Below are positions 6,490 to 8,654 of a stretch of DNA of 8,654 nt, piece by piece. Both the position numbers and the translations under genes were made by a program. The notes under the pieces were generated by a model. That model was not told the origin of the DNA. It saw only the letters and a list, made by a program, of their open reading frames with translations, and searched no databases. The stretch's first letter is position 1. The number at the start of each line of letters is the position of its first letter. The DNA comes from Treponema sp. GTDB lineage: Bacteria; Spirochaetota; Spirochaetia; Treponematales; Breznakiellaceae. The stretch spans positions 1-8,654 of the forward strand of contig JAISEB010000022.1 of the NCBI GenBank assembly GCA_031264395.1. Direction: 5' to 3'.

Positions 6490-8654
6490 TTAAAAACTCA
6501 CGTTCAGCGTCGTCCCTACGGTCCCAAGGAAGGTAAAGGTTTCCGTTCCGGTATTTTCCGTAAGGCTGATTTTGGCAAAAACCGAAAAATTAAGCTGCCC
6601 CGTCATGCGTATCGACGATTCGTGACCCGCCGAAAGCCTCCAGGTAAGGGCGGCCCCCGAGGTGTCCACGGCCAATTCCAGCGTTTCCTTCCTGAATTGT
6701 TCGTATTCGGAATCCAGAAGTTCCGAAATGGTCAGCCATGAGGACTGTGTCCGGACCATGCGGGCGATAAAATCGTAAAAGACGCTGAGGAGGCTCCGTT
6801 TTGTCGGGACTATCCAGCTTGCCTCGACGCTTTCGATCCAGCCCGACGTTCCCAGCGTAAGGGTATTCGCCGTGCCGAGGCTTGCCCCGGCAAAGCCCTG
6901 AAAATTGAGGCCGAGGCTCGACTGCACCCTCCATGAAGGGGCCTCCCCGCGCGGAAGGGCCGTGGAAACGGCAAAGGAATGGTTGAGTTCGTCGGAGGCG
7001 TAGAAACTGAAAAGGGGAGACGACCCCATGGCGCCGAAGAGGTTGATGGAGGTAAACGCCAGGCTGCCTCCGACGTTAAGCAGATCCGTCGAAACGTCGA
7101 ATTTTTGTTCCAGCGTCCGGCCTATCTGAAAATCAAAACCGGCGGGAATATACAAAGACGATATGTCGTACCTTTCCGGAAGCGTCAGGGTAAGGCCGAA
7201 GCGGTCGTTGAAGGACGTGTATTCCGCGGAGGATTTTGACGGCGAAGCCTCAAGCCCCTTCTTCATGGTTCCGTACAGGGACGGCGTAAAAAGGGAGTAA
7301 AAGGGGACCACCTTCCAGAGGGGAAGGGAATCCCGTACCGATTCGGTGAATTTCCTCCCGTCCGAAAAGACGTTGTCGTCCGCGTAATCAAGCTGGCGCC
7401 TGAAACCCCGCTCGCCCCTGAAGAGGACGCTGAACGAAGGGAAAACAACCGGAACGTCAAAACGCACGTTGTGCGCCGAAAGGAGCGTGGTATTCGGGGC
7501 CGAAAAGGCGGTAGAGCCCTCAAGGGACAGGCCCGCCCCCACCGGGCTTGTTTCCTCGGCAAGGCGGAACGTGGTGCGGGTATCCCTCCGCGCCGCCCCC
7601 CTTCCCGAATCGGGGAGCAGCCTCTTCCATGTTTCCGCCCAGGTCCGCCCGTAACTGTTGAGCCAGGAGGACGGCTCGGGCGTGTTTTCCGTCCATGTGG
7701 CAAGGGTATTCGCGGAGAACACGGGAATGAGCTTTTCGGAAAAGGCGAGGCCGGCCGAACCGTTCCACCTGCGGACGAACCGTTCGGTATCGTAGTCCGC
7801 CTCGCCTTCCATCCCCGCGCTGAAAGGCCCGGCGAGGCGCAGGTTGAAACGGTGGTTGGCGGCGTCGTCATGGGGCGAAAGCGAAAAATTTTCACCGGCG
7901 GACAAAGGCCCCCAGCTCCGGGAAGCGCCGTGGCCGGCCGACCAGTACAGGTCCTTTTCAACGGTGCTGAAGGCGAAATTGCCTTCGAGGTCCGCCCCCA
8001 GAAAGGTGATTCCGGCGTTCGACCTGTTCATCGCGCCCGCGTCAAGCTCGTCCGCCGAGGTAAAAGGATCGCCGCGCAGGGCGCCTTCCAGCGCCGTCCT
8101 CACGGAAAAGTTTTCGAGGATTTTTTTCCCCCCCGCCGAAAGTATGGTTTCAGGATAGTGCCATTCGGTCACGTTGCCCCCGTTAAAGCGGTAGGCGGGC
8201 GAGGGGTTCTCCAGAATGATTTCGTCAAGATACACGGTTCCCGTACCGCTGCCCGTAACGAGCACCGCGGCGTACCGGGAACGCCCCCCGGCGGTGTCTC
8301 CGGTTTGGGAGGATGTCTGCGAGGACGAGGGCGGCCGGTAACGGACAGCCGCCCCGGCCGCGGGGTACCCGTCTATTGTTATTCTTTCCCCCTTTCCCCG
8401 GTACTGTATCTCTACCTTGTGCCATTCGCCGGGGCTGAAATACGGGAGCAGCGGAATTTCGGCGTCCAGGGTAATGTCCGAATACCGCAGTTCGGGGCCG
8501 CCTGCAAGGATAAAACGGAGTTTTTCCAGGGGCGCGCTGAACTGTTCGGCCTTGATAAAAAAACTGACGGTTTCATATTCCGAAAGGGGAAGGGAAGGAA
8601 CGCGGCCGTCCGCGCCCGCGGTCATGCCGGAGCCGAGATCCAGCTCCAGTTTCA
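6490..8654 (-). CDS. Large outer-membrane beta-barrel-type protein with jelly-roll-like module, N-terminus outside the window
   Basis: The frame is open to the right edge, so the gene starts beyond 8654; the ATG at 8625 is internal to a continuous frame (KLELDLGSGM) and is not supported as the start. About 720 residues are visible. The first 155 or so (down to about 8190) look like a beta jelly roll of the LamG or carbohydrate-binding type: GEWHKVEIQY, ITIDG, then GTVYLDEIIL, with a Ser/Thr/Gln-rich insertion between. The remaining 565 residues are rich in aromatic, Ser, Thr and Gly residues in alternating polar/hydrophobic strands, without long hydrophobic helices. The protein ends NVSF with a terminal Phe, as outer-membrane barrel proteins do. 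This suggests a surface or outer-membrane protein. Function and family are not recognised, and a secreted beta-rich protein is an alternative. It faces the lipoprotein gene tail-to-tail, so the two are separate transcription units. The stop TAA is at 6492-6490. Confidence 0.8.
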   Translation of the reverse strand, partial: KLELDLGSGMTAGADGRVPSLPLSEYETVSFFIKAEQFSAPLEKLRFILAGGPELRYSDITLDAEIPLLPYFSPGEWHKVEIQYRGKGERITIDGYPAAGAAVRYRPPSSSQTSSQTGDTAGGRSRYAAVLVTGSGTGTVYLDEIILENPSPAYRFNGGNVTEWHYPETILSAGGKKILENFSVRTALEGALRGDPFTSADELDAGAMNRSNAGITFLGADLEGNFAFSTVEKDLYWSAGHGASRSWGPLSAGENFSLSPHDDAANHRFNLRLAGPFSAGMEGEADYDTERFVRRWNGSAGLAFSEKLIPVFSANTLATWTENTPEPSSWLNSYGRTWAETWKRLLPDSGRGAARRDTRTTFRLAEETSPVGAGLSLEGSTAFSAPNTTLLSAHNVRFDVPVVFPSFSVLFRGERGFRRQLDYADDNVFSDGRKFTESVRDSLPLWKVVPFYSLFTPSLYGTMKKGLEASPSKSSAEYTSFNDRFGLTLTLPERYDISSLYIPAGFDFQIGRTLEQKFDVSTDLLNVGGSLAFTSINLFGAMGSSPLFSFYASDELNHSFAVSTALPRGEAPSWRVQSSLGLNFQGFAGASLGTANTLTLGTSGWIESVEASWIVPTKRSLLSVFYDFIARMVRTQSSWLTISELLDSEYEQFRKETLELAVDTSGAALTWRLSAGHESSIRMTGQLNFSVFAKISLTENTGTETFTFLGTVGTTLNVSF

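Overview
The window is GC-rich, gene-dense bacterial DNA holding six protein-coding genes, two of them cut by the window edges. I see no tRNA or rRNA genes, CRISPR array, insertion sequence or phage gene. The gene content suggests a diderm bacterium: a lipoprotein with a lipobox, and a very large outer-membrane-type beta-rich protein ending in Phe. Its style fits a spirochaete of the Treponema lineage, but that is an inference from overall resemblance; nothing in the window proves it.

Layout. Bases 1-2310 (+) encode the main part of a DinG/XPD-type Fe-S helicase. Its N-terminus carries the end of a RadC/JAB (JAMM) metalloprotease-fold domain; the start lies upstream of the window. It runs tail-to-tail into a two-gene minus-strand unit (4276 down to 2338): an IscR-like Rrf2 regulator with four conserved [2Fe-2S] ligand positions, overlapping a 504-residue membrane protein of unknown function that appears to contain three winged-helix-like modules separated by membrane segments. 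Bases 4277-4431 are a divergent promoter region. It holds a strong Shine-Dalgarno for the regulator, a 25-bp site resembling the IscR type 1 operator, and a plus-strand promoter whose predicted start point falls on the ATG of the next gene, so that mRNA may be leaderless.

On the plus strand follow an enlarged uracil-phosphoribosyltransferase-like protein (4432-5499) and, with an ATGA overlap, a TPR lipoprotein (5496-6470). That pair runs tail-to-tail into a large minus-strand gene (6490 to beyond 8654) encoding a jelly-roll-like module followed by a long beta-barrel-like region.

How they may work together. The regulator and the membrane protein are almost certainly co-translated, and the operator-like site suggests Fe-S or redox-responsive autoregulation of the pair. 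The UPRT-like enzyme and the lipoprotein are also co-translated, although pyrimidine salvage and a TPR lipoprotein have no obvious link. The most interesting leads are the IscR/triple-winged-helix membrane protein unit, the leaderless promoter with the enlarged UPRT, and the JAMM-helicase fusion.
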